A stretch of 64,000 nt of DNA from assembly GCF_900107045.1 (NCBI RefSeq), contig NZ_FNON01000009.1, positions 62,001 to 126,000 of the forward strand. The letters are read 5' to 3'. Below the pieces are notes generated by a model. That model did no database searches. It was given only the letters and a program-made list of their open reading frames with translations, and had not been told where the DNA came from. The DNA comes from Amycolatopsis xylanica (lineage in GTDB: Bacteria > Actinomycetota > Actinomycetes > Mycobacteriales > Pseudonocardiaceae). Position numbers and translations under genes: made by a program. This document shows positions 51,376 through 59,886 of this stretch, piece by piece. Positions within the stretch are counted from its first letter, which is position 1. Each line of letters starts with the position of its first letter.

Positions 51376-51926
51376 TAACGCCGCCACGTCATCGGGGAAA
51401 GGTCGACAGCGACCTCGGCGACCCGGCGCCCGGTTTCGGTGCTGATGCCGTTGAGCGCGGAGTTGATCCATTCCTGAACCCGCGCGACGCCGATGTCCCG
51501 ATATTCGACCGCCTGCAACAACATTTCGAGCTTGTCGGCGTCACGGGCGCAGCGGGACTCCGGGGTCTCGGCCGCTTCGTACTCCGCCACGGCGTCGCGG
51601 ACCGAGTTCTTGGCGCGCTCGGGGAGAGCGGCGGTCTGGTCGGCCGTGATCTGCCGTGGGTCCGGCTTGGTCAGATACGGCCTCGCGGTGTGCGGGAGGT
51701 CGCCGGTGCGTGTCTCCTGCGTGTCGTGCCAGAGCGCGAGGTACGCGGCCCGTGCGGGGTCGGCGCCCTCCTCGGCCGCCAGCAGCCCGGCCAGCTGTGC
51801 GACGCGCATGCTGTGCTCGGCCACCGACTCGGGATCGCGGACCCCGGCCTGCCACCATCCCGCCCGCCGGATCCGTTTCAGGATCCCGAGTTCATAGCCG
51901 AAAGCCGCCAACGCCTCGTCGGACAC
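51375..51926 (-). CDS. HD-domain hydrolase (YfbR/HDDC2-like)
   Basis: 183 residues. The metal site is H in AEHSMRVAQLA, HD in LALWHDTQE and Asp in CARDADKLEML. These match YfbR/HDDC2-like 5'-deoxynucleotidases of about 190 residues. GTG at 51926 has GAGGAG 4 bases upstream. It lies eight bases after merR on the same strand, so the two are co-transcribed. Confidence 0.8.
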   Translation of the reverse strand: MSDEALAAFGYELGILKRIRRAGWWQAGVRDPESVAEHSMRVAQLAGLLAAEEGADPARAAYLALWHDTQETRTGDLPHTARPYLTKPDPRQITADQTAALPERAKNSVRDAVAEYEAAETPESRCARDADKLEMLLQAVEYRDIGVARVQEWINSALNGISTETGRRVAEVAVDLSPMTWRR

Positions 51927-51934
51927 GTCTCTCC

Positions 51935-52291
51935 TCAGGGTCGGTTTTCCGTGGCGGCGATGTACGCGCGCAGTGCTTCGCGGGACCGGGTGAGCGTGTC
52001 GATCTGCTCGTCCATCCCCTTGAGACGGGTGCGCAGCACGTCGAGCAGCTCGGCGCAGGGCTCGAGGTCGGGTGCCGCGCCGGTGACGCAGGGCTGCAGG
52101 TAGCCGATGTCCTGGGTCGACAGCCCGGCGTCGAGCAGCTTCCTGATCTGGATCACGGTCAGCACGGCGTCGTCGGAGTACTCGCGGTAGCCGCTGAAAC
52201 CGCGAGCGGGTTCGAGCAGGCCCTGGGCCTCGTAATACCGCAGCTGGTGGGTCCGGACGCCGGTGCGTCTGCTCAGCTCCCCGATCAGCAC
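51935..52291 (-). CDS. MerR family transcriptional regulator
   Basis: 118 residues. The winged helix (about 1-70) reads MLIGELSRRTGVRTHQLRYYEAQGLL, then a dimer helix ending TRSREALRAYIA. Only two Cys (about 68 and 79) are in the linker, in a sensor-like position. It starts with GTG at 52291 after a GGGGGAA site. It diverges from an oxidoreductase gene whose promoter has the long spacer expected of MerR targets. Confidence 0.88.
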   Translation of the reverse strand: MLIGELSRRTGVRTHQLRYYEAQGLLEPARGFSGYREYSDDAVLTVIQIRKLLDAGLSTQDIGYLQPCVTGAAPDLEPCAELLDVLRTRLKGMDEQIDTLTRSREALRAYIAATENRP

Positions 52292-52302
52292 GCGCTTCCC
52301 CC

Positions 52303-52334
52303 TTGACCTTCACACCGGTATGAACCTTCAAGAT
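52303..52334 (+). promoter_or_regulatory. MerR-type promoter with 20-bp spacer
   Basis: -35 TTGACC (52303-52308) and -10-like CAAGAT (52329-52334) are 20 bp apart, with the dyad TTCACACCGGTATGAA (14 of 16 paired) in the spacer. This is the layout of MerR-activated promoters. The ATG at 52341 follows within 7 bases, so the message may be leaderless. Confidence 0.6.
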
Positions 52335-52340
52335 TCTGCC

Positions 52341-52763
52341 ATGTCCTTCGATCCACACGCGCTGCTCGCCGAGAGCAGGCTCGGTGTACTGGCGACGATC
52401 AAGCGCGATGGCCGCCCCCAGCTTTCTCCTGTGCTGCCGTTCTACGACAAGGAGAACGGCGTCATCCATGTGTCGATGCGCGACGGGCTGGTCAAGACCA
52501 TCAACCTGCGTCGCGACCCGCGCGCCACGCTCGAGGTGACCAGTGCGGACGGCGGGTCGTGGGCGACCGCCGAAGGCACCGCGACGCTCGTCGGTCCCGG
52601 CACCGACCCGCACGGACCCGAGGTCGAGGCCCTGGTCGACTATTACCGCACCGCCGCGGGCGAGCATCCGGACTGGGACGAGTACCGGTCGGCGATGGTG
52701 ACCGACCGCCGCGTGCTCATGACCATGACCGTCGAGCACGTCTACGGCGCCAAGGTCAACTGA
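52341..52763 (+). CDS. PPOX-class (F420/FMN) oxidoreductase
   Basis: 140 residues of the split-barrel flavin-reductase-like family, with LLAESRLGVLATIKRDGRPQLSPV at the N-terminus and the DPRATLEV motif. Such actinobacterial proteins mostly bind F420 or FMN. The start at 52341 is favoured by homology; ATG 52320 would lie within the MerR dyad. No ribosome site is visible, consistent with a leaderless mRNA. It is divergent from merR and probably activated by it. Confidence 0.85.
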   Translation: MSFDPHALLAESRLGVLATIKRDGRPQLSPVLPFYDKENGVIHVSMRDGLVKTINLRRDPRATLEVTSADGGSWATAEGTATLVGPGTDPHGPEVEALVDYYRTAAGEHPDWDEYRSAMVTDRRVLMTMTVEHVYGAKVN

Positions 52764-53697
52764 GCGCGGCCAGGCATCGGTCCGCTTGGGCACGCAGCGC
52801 GGCGGCGAATTCCGGCGGGCCGGTCACCAGTGTGAAGCCGACGTTGACCGAGGTGATCATCCAGACCAGGTCGGCCGGCGTCTCGGCGCCGACGTGGAAG
52901 AGGCAGCTTCGCGCGTCGACCGCCTCGACGACGCCCATGCCCGGCCAGACCCGCTCGACCAGGGCTTCCGCGGACTCGTGGAGCCGCACGGTCGCCTGGT
53001 AGCCCCAGGTCTTCGCCGAAAGCTGGTGTGAGACGTAGGTGGCGGCGTCGCCTTCCGGCGGCTCGCGGGGCGGGAAGCGGGGGCCGGTCGGGGTGCGCGG
53101 GACGAGGCGGTCGACGCGGAAGGTGCGCCAGTCTTCGCGTTCGGTGTCCCAGGCGACGAGGTACCAGTGCCTGCCGTAGTTGACCAGGCTGTGCGGCTCG
53201 GTCGTGCGGACCGAAACACCGGTGCGCGGGCTGGTGTAGTCGAAGCGCAGCCGCTCACGGCGGCGGCAGGCGTCGGCGATCGCCATCAGCGTGTCCGGAT
53301 CGACTGGCGGGCCCGAAGCGCCGATGCGGACGGTGGCCGTCTGGAGTGTGTTGACGCGGTGGCGCAGGCGGGGCGGCAGCACCTGCTCCAACTTCGCCAG
53401 CGCGCGCACCGCGGTCTCCTCGATACCGGTGACCGAGGTCGAGGTGCGCAGGCTGACCGCGACGGCGATCGCCTCGTCGTCGTCGAGCAGCAGCGGCGGG
53501 AGCGACGCGCCCGCTCCCAGCTGGTAACCCGCGGTGCCCTGGGTGGCGTGGACCGGGTAGCCGAGCTCGCGCAGCCGGTCGACGTCGCGGCGGACCGTGC
53601 GCGTGGTGACGCCGAGGCGGTCGGCGAGATCGGCGCCGGACCAGTCGCGGTGGGTCTGCAGCAGCGAGAGGAGCTTGAGCAACCTGGCTGACGACAT
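52756..53697 (-). CDS. WYL-domain transcriptional regulator (YafY-like)
   Basis: 313 residues. An N-terminal DeoR-type helix-turn-helix (about 5-58) has LADRLGVTTRTVRRDVDRLRELGYPV. The WYL domain (about 140-215) contains RHWYLVAWD and DRL, followed by a WCX-like C-terminus. It overlaps the convergent oxidoreductase gene by 8 bases. It is divergent from the epoxide hydrolase gene across a clear dyad and probably controls it. Confidence 0.9.
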   Translation of the reverse strand: MSSARLLKLLSLLQTHRDWSGADLADRLGVTTRTVRRDVDRLRELGYPVHATQGTAGYQLGAGASLPPLLLDDDEAIAVAVSLRTSTSVTGIEETAVRALAKLEQVLPPRLRHRVNTLQTATVRIGASGPPVDPDTLMAIADACRRRERLRFDYTSPRTGVSVRTTEPHSLVNYGRHWYLVAWDTEREDWRTFRVDRLVPRTPTGPRFPPREPPEGDAATYVSHQLSAKTWGYQATVRLHESAEALVERVWPGMGVVEAVDARSCLFHVGAETPADLVWMITSVNVGFTLVTGPPEFAAALRAQADRCLAALS

Positions 53698-53715
53698 GGC
53701 TCAAGATTGCCACAG

Positions 53716-53740
53716 ACTTAGGACCGATTCTGACCTAAGT
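53716..53740. promoter_or_regulatory. Candidate WYL-regulator operator
   Basis: ACTTAGG and CCTAAGT are perfect 7-base arms 11 bases apart, in the 62-base gap between the divergent WYL and epoxide hydrolase genes. Confidence 0.6.
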
Positions 53741-53759
53741 GCCTCCTAGCGTTGCGGAC

Positions 53760-54788
53760 ATGGAGAACTTCCGCATCGACATCCCGCAGGCCAGGCTCGA
53801 CGACCTCACCGCCAGGCTGGCGAACACCCGCTGGCCCGACGAGCTTCCGGACGTCGGCTGGAGCCACGGCATCCCGGTCTCGTCCGTGCGACGGCTCGCC
53901 GAGCACTGGCGGACCGGCTACGACTGGCGGGCCTGGGAACGCAAGCTCAACGCGCACCCGCAGTTCGTCACCGAGATCGACGGGCAGCGCGTGCATTTCC
54001 TGCACATCCGCTCGGCGGACGAGGACGCGTTGCCGTTGCTGCTGTTGCACGGCTGGCCTGCGTCCTTTGTGGAGTTCCTCGACATCATCGAGCCGCTGTC
54101 GCGGGACTTCCACCTCGTCATCCCGTCCTACCCCGGCTTCGCCTTCTCCGGGCCGACGAAGCGGGCGGGGCAAGGCAGCATCGAGAGCTACGCCGACGTG
54201 ATCGCGGCGCTGATGTCCGAGCTCGGCTACCAGCGGTACGGCGTGGCGGGTGGTGACGTCGGGTCGTTCGTCGGGCCGCGGCTGGGACGGATCGACACCG
54301 AGCACGTGGCCGGGGTATACGTCACCGGGCTGATCACGCTGACCGACGAGGTGGTGGCCGGCTTCCGCGACGTCGGCGGCTACGCGGCGATCCAGTCGAC
54401 CAGGCCGCAGGCACTGGCCTTCGGCATGCACGACTCCCCCGCCGCGCTACTGGCGTGGATCGCCGACATCTTCCACCTCTTCGCGAAAGAGCCGATCGAC
54501 GAGGACCACCTCCTCACCAACGTGATGCTCTACTGGCTCACCGGGACGTTCGCCTCGTCGACGCGCCTCTACCGCGAGTCCTCGGTCTGGGGCGCGGAGT
54601 TCGCCGACTCGGGGGTGCCGACCGCGTGCGCGGTGTTCCCCGGCGACCACACCGACCGCGAGACAGCGGAACGGCAGAACACCATGGTGCACTGGTCGGA
54701 GTTCGATCGCGGCGGCCACTTCGCCGCGATGGAGGCGCCGGACCTGCTGGCCGGCGACATCCGCGAGTTCTTCGGAAAGCTGCGATGA
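53760..54788 (+). CDS. Epoxide hydrolase (EHN-type)
   Basis: 342 residues. The N-terminal EHN lid domain (about 3-105; RIDIPQARLDDLTARLANTRWP) precedes the alpha/beta-hydrolase core. The oxyanion motif HGWP is at 97-100, nucleophile D166 in AGGDVG, and the catalytic His in GGHFAAMEAP. It opens epoxides to diols. ATG at 53760 has no clear ribosome site. The stop overlaps the next gene (ATGA). Confidence 0.88.
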   Translation: MENFRIDIPQARLDDLTARLANTRWPDELPDVGWSHGIPVSSVRRLAEHWRTGYDWRAWERKLNAHPQFVTEIDGQRVHFLHIRSADEDALPLLLLHGWPASFVEFLDIIEPLSRDFHLVIPSYPGFAFSGPTKRAGQGSIESYADVIAALMSELGYQRYGVAGGDVGSFVGPRLGRIDTEHVAGVYVTGLITLTDEVVAGFRDVGGYAAIQSTRPQALAFGMHDSPAALLAWIADIFHLFAKEPIDEDHLLTNVMLYWLTGTFASSTRLYRESSVWGAEFADSGVPTACAVFPGDHTDRETAERQNTMVHWSEFDRGGHFAAMEAPDLLAGDIREFFGKLR

Positions 54789-55858
54789 CCAGGATCGGCA
54801 CCCGGACGCTCAACCGGACGACGCTCGAGCGGCAGCTGCTGCTCGAGCGCGCCGGCCTGTCCATAGTGGACGCGGCCGAGCGGCTGCTCGGCCTCAACGC
54901 GCAGGGCCCGAACCTGCCCTACCTCGCGCTGTGGAACCGGCTGCGAGAGTTCGAGATCAAGGACCTCACCGCGGCCATCGAGGACGGCACGCTGGTCCGC
55001 TCGACGCTGATGCGCGCCACCCAGCATCTGCTGTCGGTCCCGGACTTCCGCCTCATCCGCCCGGCTGTGGCTCCCCTGCTGGTCCGCGTGCAGCGCAACG
55101 CCTGGGGCAAGGCCACCACCGGCATCGACCTCGACGCGCTGGTCGCCGACGCCAGGCGCCTGCTCGCCGACGGCCCGTTGACCAGGCCTCAGCTCGGGAA
55201 GCGGCTCGCCGAAAGCCGGCCGGGCGCCGACCCGACAGCGCTCGGCTGGACCGTGCAGTACCTGGAGCCGCTCGTGCATCCCGCGCCGAGCGGCACCTGG
55301 AACGTCCACGGCGCGACGCCGTTCGCCAGTGCGGAGTGGACCGGCGTCACCGGGAAGGCTGACCTGCCCGAGATGATCCGGCGGTATCTCGCGGCGTTCG
55401 GCCCGGCGAGTGTCTCGGACGCCAGGGCCTGGTCGGGCGTCGGCGGGCTGAAGGAGATCTTCGAAGAGATGCGGCCGGAGCTGCGGACGTACACCGACGA
55501 GAACGGCCGGGAGCTGTTCGATCTGCCGGATGCCACTTTGGCGTCAGAGGAGCTTCCGGCGCCCGTGCGGCTGGTCCCCGACTTCGACGCGCCGCTGCTG
55601 GCGTTCGCGGACCGGACGCGAGTGATGACCGACGAGGTGCGCAAAGCGGTCTGCATCGGCGCTTCGGTCGCGGCGACGGTGCTGGTCGACGGGACGGTCG
55701 CGGCGAAGTGGTCGACCAAGAAGACCAAGGATGCGGTCGAGCTGACAGTGGAACCGTTGCGCAAACTGTCCACAGTGGAGCGTGCGGCCATCGAGGAGGA
55801 GGCCGGGCGCCTACTGGAATTCACGGACCCAGGAGCGGTGGTGAAGGTCGGGATTTAG
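54785..55858 (+). CDS. Winged-helix DNA-binding protein, HTH_42/AlkZ-like
   Basis: 357 residues of the winged-helix superfamily that includes the AlkZ DNA glycosylases. LLGLNAQGPNLPYLALWNRL near residue 34 is where AlkZ has its catalytic Gln-x-Gln; here the first position is Asn38, followed by Ala39 and Gln40. WTVQYLEPLV and the C-terminal LVDGTVAAKWS pattern are typical of the family. Either a DNA-repair glycosylase with altered specificity or a non-catalytic member. Coupled to the epoxide hydrolase by a 4-base overlap, which hints at defence against epoxide or alkylation damage. Confidence 0.78.
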   Translation: MTRIGTRTLNRTTLERQLLLERAGLSIVDAAERLLGLNAQGPNLPYLALWNRLREFEIKDLTAAIEDGTLVRSTLMRATQHLLSVPDFRLIRPAVAPLLVRVQRNAWGKATTGIDLDALVADARRLLADGPLTRPQLGKRLAESRPGADPTALGWTVQYLEPLVHPAPSGTWNVHGATPFASAEWTGVTGKADLPEMIRRYLAAFGPASVSDARAWSGVGGLKEIFEEMRPELRTYTDENGRELFDLPDATLASEELPAPVRLVPDFDAPLLAFADRTRVMTDEVRKAVCIGASVAATVLVDGTVAAKWSTKKTKDAVELTVEPLRKLSTVERAAIEEEAGRLLEFTDPGAVVKVGI

Positions 55859-55904
55859 CGGGCTTTATCCCGGGAAAAGCGCCCGGGATAAAGCCCGCTA
55901 AATC
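55852..55904. repeat. Perfect palindrome, GGATAAAGC/GCTTTATCC family, copy 1
   Basis: 23-base arms around AAAAGCG. It contains the stop codon of the upstream gene and ends 2 bases before the convergent sdhB stop. A bidirectional terminator is likely. Related units lie at 62513-62594. Confidence 0.8.
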
Positions 55905-55906
55905 TC

Positions 55907-56656
55907 TCAGCCCCGCCGGAAGAGCTTGTTGCCCAGCCAGACGATGGGGTCGTACTTGCGGTCGGCGACGCGCTCCTTCATCGGAATGAGCGCGTTGTCC
56001 GTGATGTGGATGCCCTCGGGGCACACATCGCTGCAGCACTTGGTGATGTTGCAGTAACCGAGGCCGTGTTCCTCCTGCGCCTCGTCACGCCGGTCCGCGA
56101 CGTCCAAGGGGTGCATCTCGAGCTCCGCGATCCGCATCAGATACCGCGGGCCCGCGAAGTTCTCCTTGTTCTCCTCGTGGTCGCGCACCACGTGACAGGT
56201 GTTCTGGCACAGGAAGCACTCGATGCACTTGCGGAACTCCTGCGAGCGCTCGACGTCCACCTGCTGCATCCGGTATTCACCGGGCTTGAGGTCGGGCGGC
56301 GGGGTGAACGACGGGATCTCGCGGGCCTTGGTGTAGTTGAACGACACGTCCGTCACCAGGTCCCGGATGACCGGGAAGGTCCGCATCGGGGTCACGGTGA
56401 TGACCTCGTCCTCGGAGAAGGTCGACATCCGCGTCATGCACAGCAGGCGCGGCCTGCCGTTGATCTCCGCCGAGCAGGACCCGCACTTGCCCGCCTTGCA
56501 GTTCCACCGGACCGCGAGGTCCGGGGTCTGCGTGGCCTGCAGCCGGTGGAGGATGTCGAGTACGACCTCGCCCTCGTTCACCTCGACCTTGTAGTCCTGC
56601 AGCTCGCCGTCGTCCGCGTCGCCTCGCCAGACCCGGAAGCTCGCCTTGTAGCTCAT
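55907..56656 (-). CDS. sdhB: Succinate dehydrogenase/fumarate reductase iron-sulfur subunit
   Basis: 249 residues. The plant-type 2Fe-2S motif is CKAGKCGSCSAEINGRPRLL followed by C, and the two C-terminal cluster motifs are CIECFLCQNTC and CNITKCCSDVCPEG. It passes electrons from the flavoprotein to the membrane subunit. The start overlaps the sdhA stop by 4 bases. The sequence type matches the Sdh1 (Rv0247c-like) enzyme of mycobacteria. Confidence 0.94.
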   Translation of the reverse strand: MSYKASFRVWRGDADDGELQDYKVEVNEGEVVLDILHRLQATQTPDLAVRWNCKAGKCGSCSAEINGRPRLLCMTRMSTFSEDEVITVTPMRTFPVIRDLVTDVSFNYTKAREIPSFTPPPDLKPGEYRMQQVDVERSQEFRKCIECFLCQNTCHVVRDHEENKENFAGPRYLMRIAELEMHPLDVADRRDEAQEEHGLGYCNITKCCSDVCPEGIHITDNALIPMKERVADRKYDPIVWLGNKLFRRG

Positions 56657-58572
56657 TTCTCGGTCCTTCCGGGGTGCGCGGCCAGCTCTTCGTCCGTGTA
56701 GTACTTCGCCACTTCGGAAAGCTCGAAGAGCTCCAGCAGATCCTCACGCATGGGCAGCTGCGGCTTCGGTGTGACGGTCACGTCCGGCACCACCGGGTTG
56801 TCACCGTCCGACGCGCTGCAGACCAGCAAAGTGTTGCGCCACTTCGAATCCATGCCAGGGAAGTCGTCGCGGGTGTGCCCGCCACGGCTCTCCGTGCGCG
56901 CCAGTGCCGCCTTCGCCACGCATTCGCTGACGAGCAGCATGTTGCGCAGGTCGACCGCCAGGTGCCAGCCGGGGTTGAACTGCCGGTGCCCTTCGACGAC
57001 CACGCGCAGCACGCGCGCGCGGATCTCCTCGAGCTTGACCAGCGCCTGCTCGATCTCCTCCGCCTTGCGGATGATGCCGACCAGGTCGTTCATCGACTGC
57101 TGCATCTCGGTGTGCAGGGTGTACGGGTTCTCTTCGACGCCGTCGGACGGCGGGTCGAACGGCGCGAGCGCCATCTTCGCCGCGGCGTCCACATCGGACT
57201 GACGCACCACCGGGCGCTTCTCGAGAGCGCCCACATAGGACGCCGCGCCGAGCCCGGCGCGCCTGCCGAACACCAGCAGGTCCGACAGCGAGTTGCCGCC
57301 GAGCCGGTTGGAGCCGTGCATGCCACCGGAGCACTCACCGGCCGCGAAGAGCCCGGGAACGCTGGCCGCCGCGGTGTCCGGGTCGACCTCGATCCCGCCC
57401 ATCACGTAGTGACAGGTGGGCCCGACCTCCATCGGCTCCTTGGTGATGTCGACGTCCGCCAGCTCCTTGAACTGGTGGTACATCGACGGAAGCCGCTTCT
57501 TGATCTCCTCGGCGGGCAGGCGCGAGGCGATGTCGAGGAACACGCCGCCGTGCGGCGATCCCCTGCCCGCCTTGACCTCCGAGTTGATCGCGCGGGCGAC
57601 CTCGTCACGAGGCAGCAGGTCCGGCGTGCGCCGGTTCTCCTCCTGGTCGGTGTACCAGCGGTCGGCCTCTTCCTCGGTCTCCGCGTACTGCCCCTTGAAG
57701 ACCTCGGGCACGTACTCGAACATGAACCGCTTGTCCTCGGTGTTCTTGAGGACACCACCGTCGCCACGCACGCCTTCGGTGACCAGGATCCCCTTCACCG
57801 AGGGCGGCCACACCATGCCGGTCGGGTGGAACTGGATGAACTCCATGTTGATCAGGTTCGCGCCCGCGCGCAGAGCCAGAGCGTGCCCGTCACCCGTGTA
57901 CTCCCACGAGTTCGAGGTCACCTTGAACGACTTGCCGATACCGCCGGTCGCGAGCACCACGGCGGGCGCCTCGAACAGGATGAACCGGCCGCTTTCGCGC
58001 CAGTAGCCGAAAGCGCCGGAGATCCGGCCGTCGTCGGTGAGCAGCTCGGTGATCGTGCACTCGGCGAACACCTTGATCCGGGCTTCGTAGTCGCCCGTCT
58101 CCTTGAAGTCCTCCTGCTGCAGCGAAACGATCTTCTGCTGCATCGTGCGGATCAGCTCGAGCCCGGTCCGGTCACCGACGTGCGCGAGCCTCGGGTACGT
58201 GTGCCCGCCGAAGTTGCGCTGGCTGATCCGGCCGTCGGCGGTGCGGTCGAACAGCGCGCCGTAGGTCTCCAGTTCCCAGACGCGGTCCGGCGCCTCCTTG
58301 GCGTGCAGCTCGGCCATCCGCCAGTTGTTGAGGAACTTCCCGCCGCGCATGGTGTCGCGGAAGTGCACCTGCCAGTTGTCGTTCGAGTTCGCGTTGCCCA
58401 TCGAGGCGGCGCAGCCGCCTTCGGCCATCACCGTGTGCGCCTTGCCGAACAGCGACTTGCACACCACCGCGACGCTGTAGCCGCGTTCCCTGGCTTCGAT
58501 GACCGCGCGCAGCCCGGCGCCACCGGCGCCGATCACCACGACGTCGTATTTGAGTCGTTCCACTTCGGTCAT
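56653..58572 (-). CDS. sdhA: Succinate dehydrogenase/fumarate reductase flavoprotein subunit
   Basis: 639 residues. The FAD-binding start is YDVVVIGAGGAGLRAVIEA, the covalent-flavin region is GKAHTVMAEGGCAA, and substrate-site motifs include HPTGM and GGMHGSNRLGGNSLSDLLVFGRRAG. It oxidises succinate to fumarate at the inner membrane face. 59 bases separate it from sdhC, and it is coupled to sdhB. The probable ribosome site is GAGGTGG before the ATG at 58572. Confidence 0.95.
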   Translation of the reverse strand: MTEVERLKYDVVVIGAGGAGLRAVIEARERGYSVAVVCKSLFGKAHTVMAEGGCAASMGNANSNDNWQVHFRDTMRGGKFLNNWRMAELHAKEAPDRVWELETYGALFDRTADGRISQRNFGGHTYPRLAHVGDRTGLELIRTMQQKIVSLQQEDFKETGDYEARIKVFAECTITELLTDDGRISGAFGYWRESGRFILFEAPAVVLATGGIGKSFKVTSNSWEYTGDGHALALRAGANLINMEFIQFHPTGMVWPPSVKGILVTEGVRGDGGVLKNTEDKRFMFEYVPEVFKGQYAETEEEADRWYTDQEENRRTPDLLPRDEVARAINSEVKAGRGSPHGGVFLDIASRLPAEEIKKRLPSMYHQFKELADVDITKEPMEVGPTCHYVMGGIEVDPDTAAASVPGLFAAGECSGGMHGSNRLGGNSLSDLLVFGRRAGLGAASYVGALEKRPVVRQSDVDAAAKMALAPFDPPSDGVEENPYTLHTEMQQSMNDLVGIIRKAEEIEQALVKLEEIRARVLRVVVEGHRQFNPGWHLAVDLRNMLLVSECVAKAALARTESRGGHTRDDFPGMDSKWRNTLLVCSASDGDNPVVPDVTVTPKPQLPMREDLLELFELSEVAKYYTDEELAAHPGRTEK

Positions 58573-58631
58573 TTAAAAAGCCACCTCAAAGCGCTTTGAC
58601 GCCGTTGTCGAAAACACAGTCGGAAAAGAAA

Positions 58632-59465
58632 TCAATTGATGAACCGCAGATCCGTCAGCGCGCCACTGGCGACCAGCATCACGTAGAGGTCGGTCAACGT
58701 GAGCGTGCCGAGCGTGGTCCAGGCGAGAGCCATGTGGCGCGTGTTGAGCGCGCTGACCTTCGTCCAGATCCAGTACCGGACCGGGTGCTTGGAGAAATGC
58801 TTCAGCCTGCCGCCGGTGACGTGCCGGCACGAGTGGCAGGAAAGCGTGTAGGCCCACAGCAGGATCACGTTGCCGAGCAGGATGATGTTGCCGAGGCCGA
58901 ACCCGAAACCGCCGGTCGAACCGTGGAACGCGGTGATCGCGTCGTAGGTGTTGATCACGGAGACGACCACGGCCGCGTAGAAGAAGTAGCGGTGGGCGTT
59001 CTGGATGATCAGCGGCAGCCGGGTCTCTCCGGTGTACTTCGCGTGCGGTTCCGCGACCGCGCAGGCGGGCGGGGACAACCAGATCGAGCGGTAGTAGGCC
59101 TTGCGGTAGTAGTAGCAGGTGAGCCGGAAGCCGAGCAGGAACGGCAGCACGACGAACCCGAGCGGGATGAATCCCGGCAGTTCGCCGAACGGGGTGCCGA
59201 AATGACTCGACCCGGGCACACAGGACTCACTGAGGCACGGGGAATAGAACGGGGTCAGGTAATGGTATTCGGGGACCCAGTACGCCGTGCGCACAAAAGA
59301 CCTGATCGTCGCGTAAACGACGAAGGTGGCCAGCCCCAGCGTGGTGAGCAGGGGCGGGAGCCACCATCGGTCCGTGCGCAGCGTGCGCCAGGGGATCTTC
59401 GCGCGGGTCGGCGCGTGTACCCCGGTGCCCACTCGGCCGGCCTCGTTGCCGGCGGGGGCGCTCAC
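58632..59465 (-). CDS. sdhC: Succinate dehydrogenase membrane anchor subunit
   Basis: 277 residues with five membrane helices (about 35-56, 98-118, 158-178, 190-210, 245-266), a single large anchor as in Rv0249c-type enzymes. Several His sit at helix ends (QNAHRYFF, CHSCRHVTGG, NTRHMALAW) as candidate haem ligands. It receives or donates quinol electrons. GTG at 59465 overlaps the stop of the small upstream gene. Confidence 0.88.
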   Translation of the reverse strand: MSAPAGNEAGRVGTGVHAPTRAKIPWRTLRTDRWWLPPLLTTLGLATFVVYATIRSFVRTAYWVPEYHYLTPFYSPCLSESCVPGSSHFGTPFGELPGFIPLGFVVLPFLLGFRLTCYYYRKAYYRSIWLSPPACAVAEPHAKYTGETRLPLIIQNAHRYFFYAAVVVSVINTYDAITAFHGSTGGFGFGLGNIILLGNVILLWAYTLSCHSCRHVTGGRLKHFSKHPVRYWIWTKVSALNTRHMALAWTTLGTLTLTDLYVMLVASGALTDLRFIN

Positions 59466-59749
59466 GCCTGATCGCGCTTGTAGCCGCCGACGCCTTCGTC
59501 ATCGGCTCCATGCCACAGTGAGGGGTCGTATGGGGTGTCCGGCACTTTGACTCGTTCCTCCGACTTGCTCTGGGTGGGGACGGAGGGTGCACACGAGTCC
59601 ATGTCCGCGGCGTCGATGTCGAGCCGTTCGACGTCGTTCGCGAGCCTGCGCACGGCCGACGCGTCGCCGTAGCGAGCGCGGAGCGTGCCGACACACTGCC
59701 TGAGTTGCCCGATGGTGCGGCGAAGTTCCGCGATCTCTGTGGTGGACAT
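59462..59749 (-). CDS. Small conserved protein leading the sdh operon
   Basis: 95 residues, hydrophilic. The N-terminal half is a likely coiled coil (ELRRTIGQLRQCVGTLRARY), the C-terminal half has VPDTPYDPSLWHG. There is no membrane helix. It has a strong GGAGG site and is coupled by GTGA overlap to sdhC. I do not recognise a named family; position suggests an assembly or accessory factor for this succinate dehydrogenase. Confidence 0.7.
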   Translation of the reverse strand: MSTTEIAELRRTIGQLRQCVGTLRARYGDASAVRRLANDVERLDIDAADMDSCAPSVPTQSKSEERVKVPDTPYDPSLWHGADDEGVGGYKRDQA

Positions 59750-59817
59750 CGTGCCTCCGATAATCAGTTCGCTGCAGGCGCCTGAGCGCTATACCGACTC
59801 TGCCCTGCGTTGTGCAG

Positions 59818-59833
59818 TGTGACAAGTAGCACA
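59818..59833. promoter_or_regulatory. CRP/GlxR-like site 1
   Basis: TGTGACAAGTAGCACA matches TGTGA-N6-TCACA with one difference. It lies 69 bases upstream of the sdh operon and on the far side of the edd promoter. Confidence 0.5.
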
Positions 59834-59846
59834 CGGGCGAGCCGGG

Positions 59847-59864
59847 ACGTGATCGGGGTCACGT
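59847..59864. promoter_or_regulatory. CRP/GlxR-like site 2
   Basis: ACGTGATCGGGGTCACGT is a perfect dyad with the GTGA-N6-TCAC core of actinobacterial cAMP-receptor regulators, 30 bp centre-to-centre from site 1 and 23 bases upstream of the edd -35 element. Confidence 0.55.
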
Positions 59865-59886
59865 TTTCGGGCGTTCTGAATCGATT

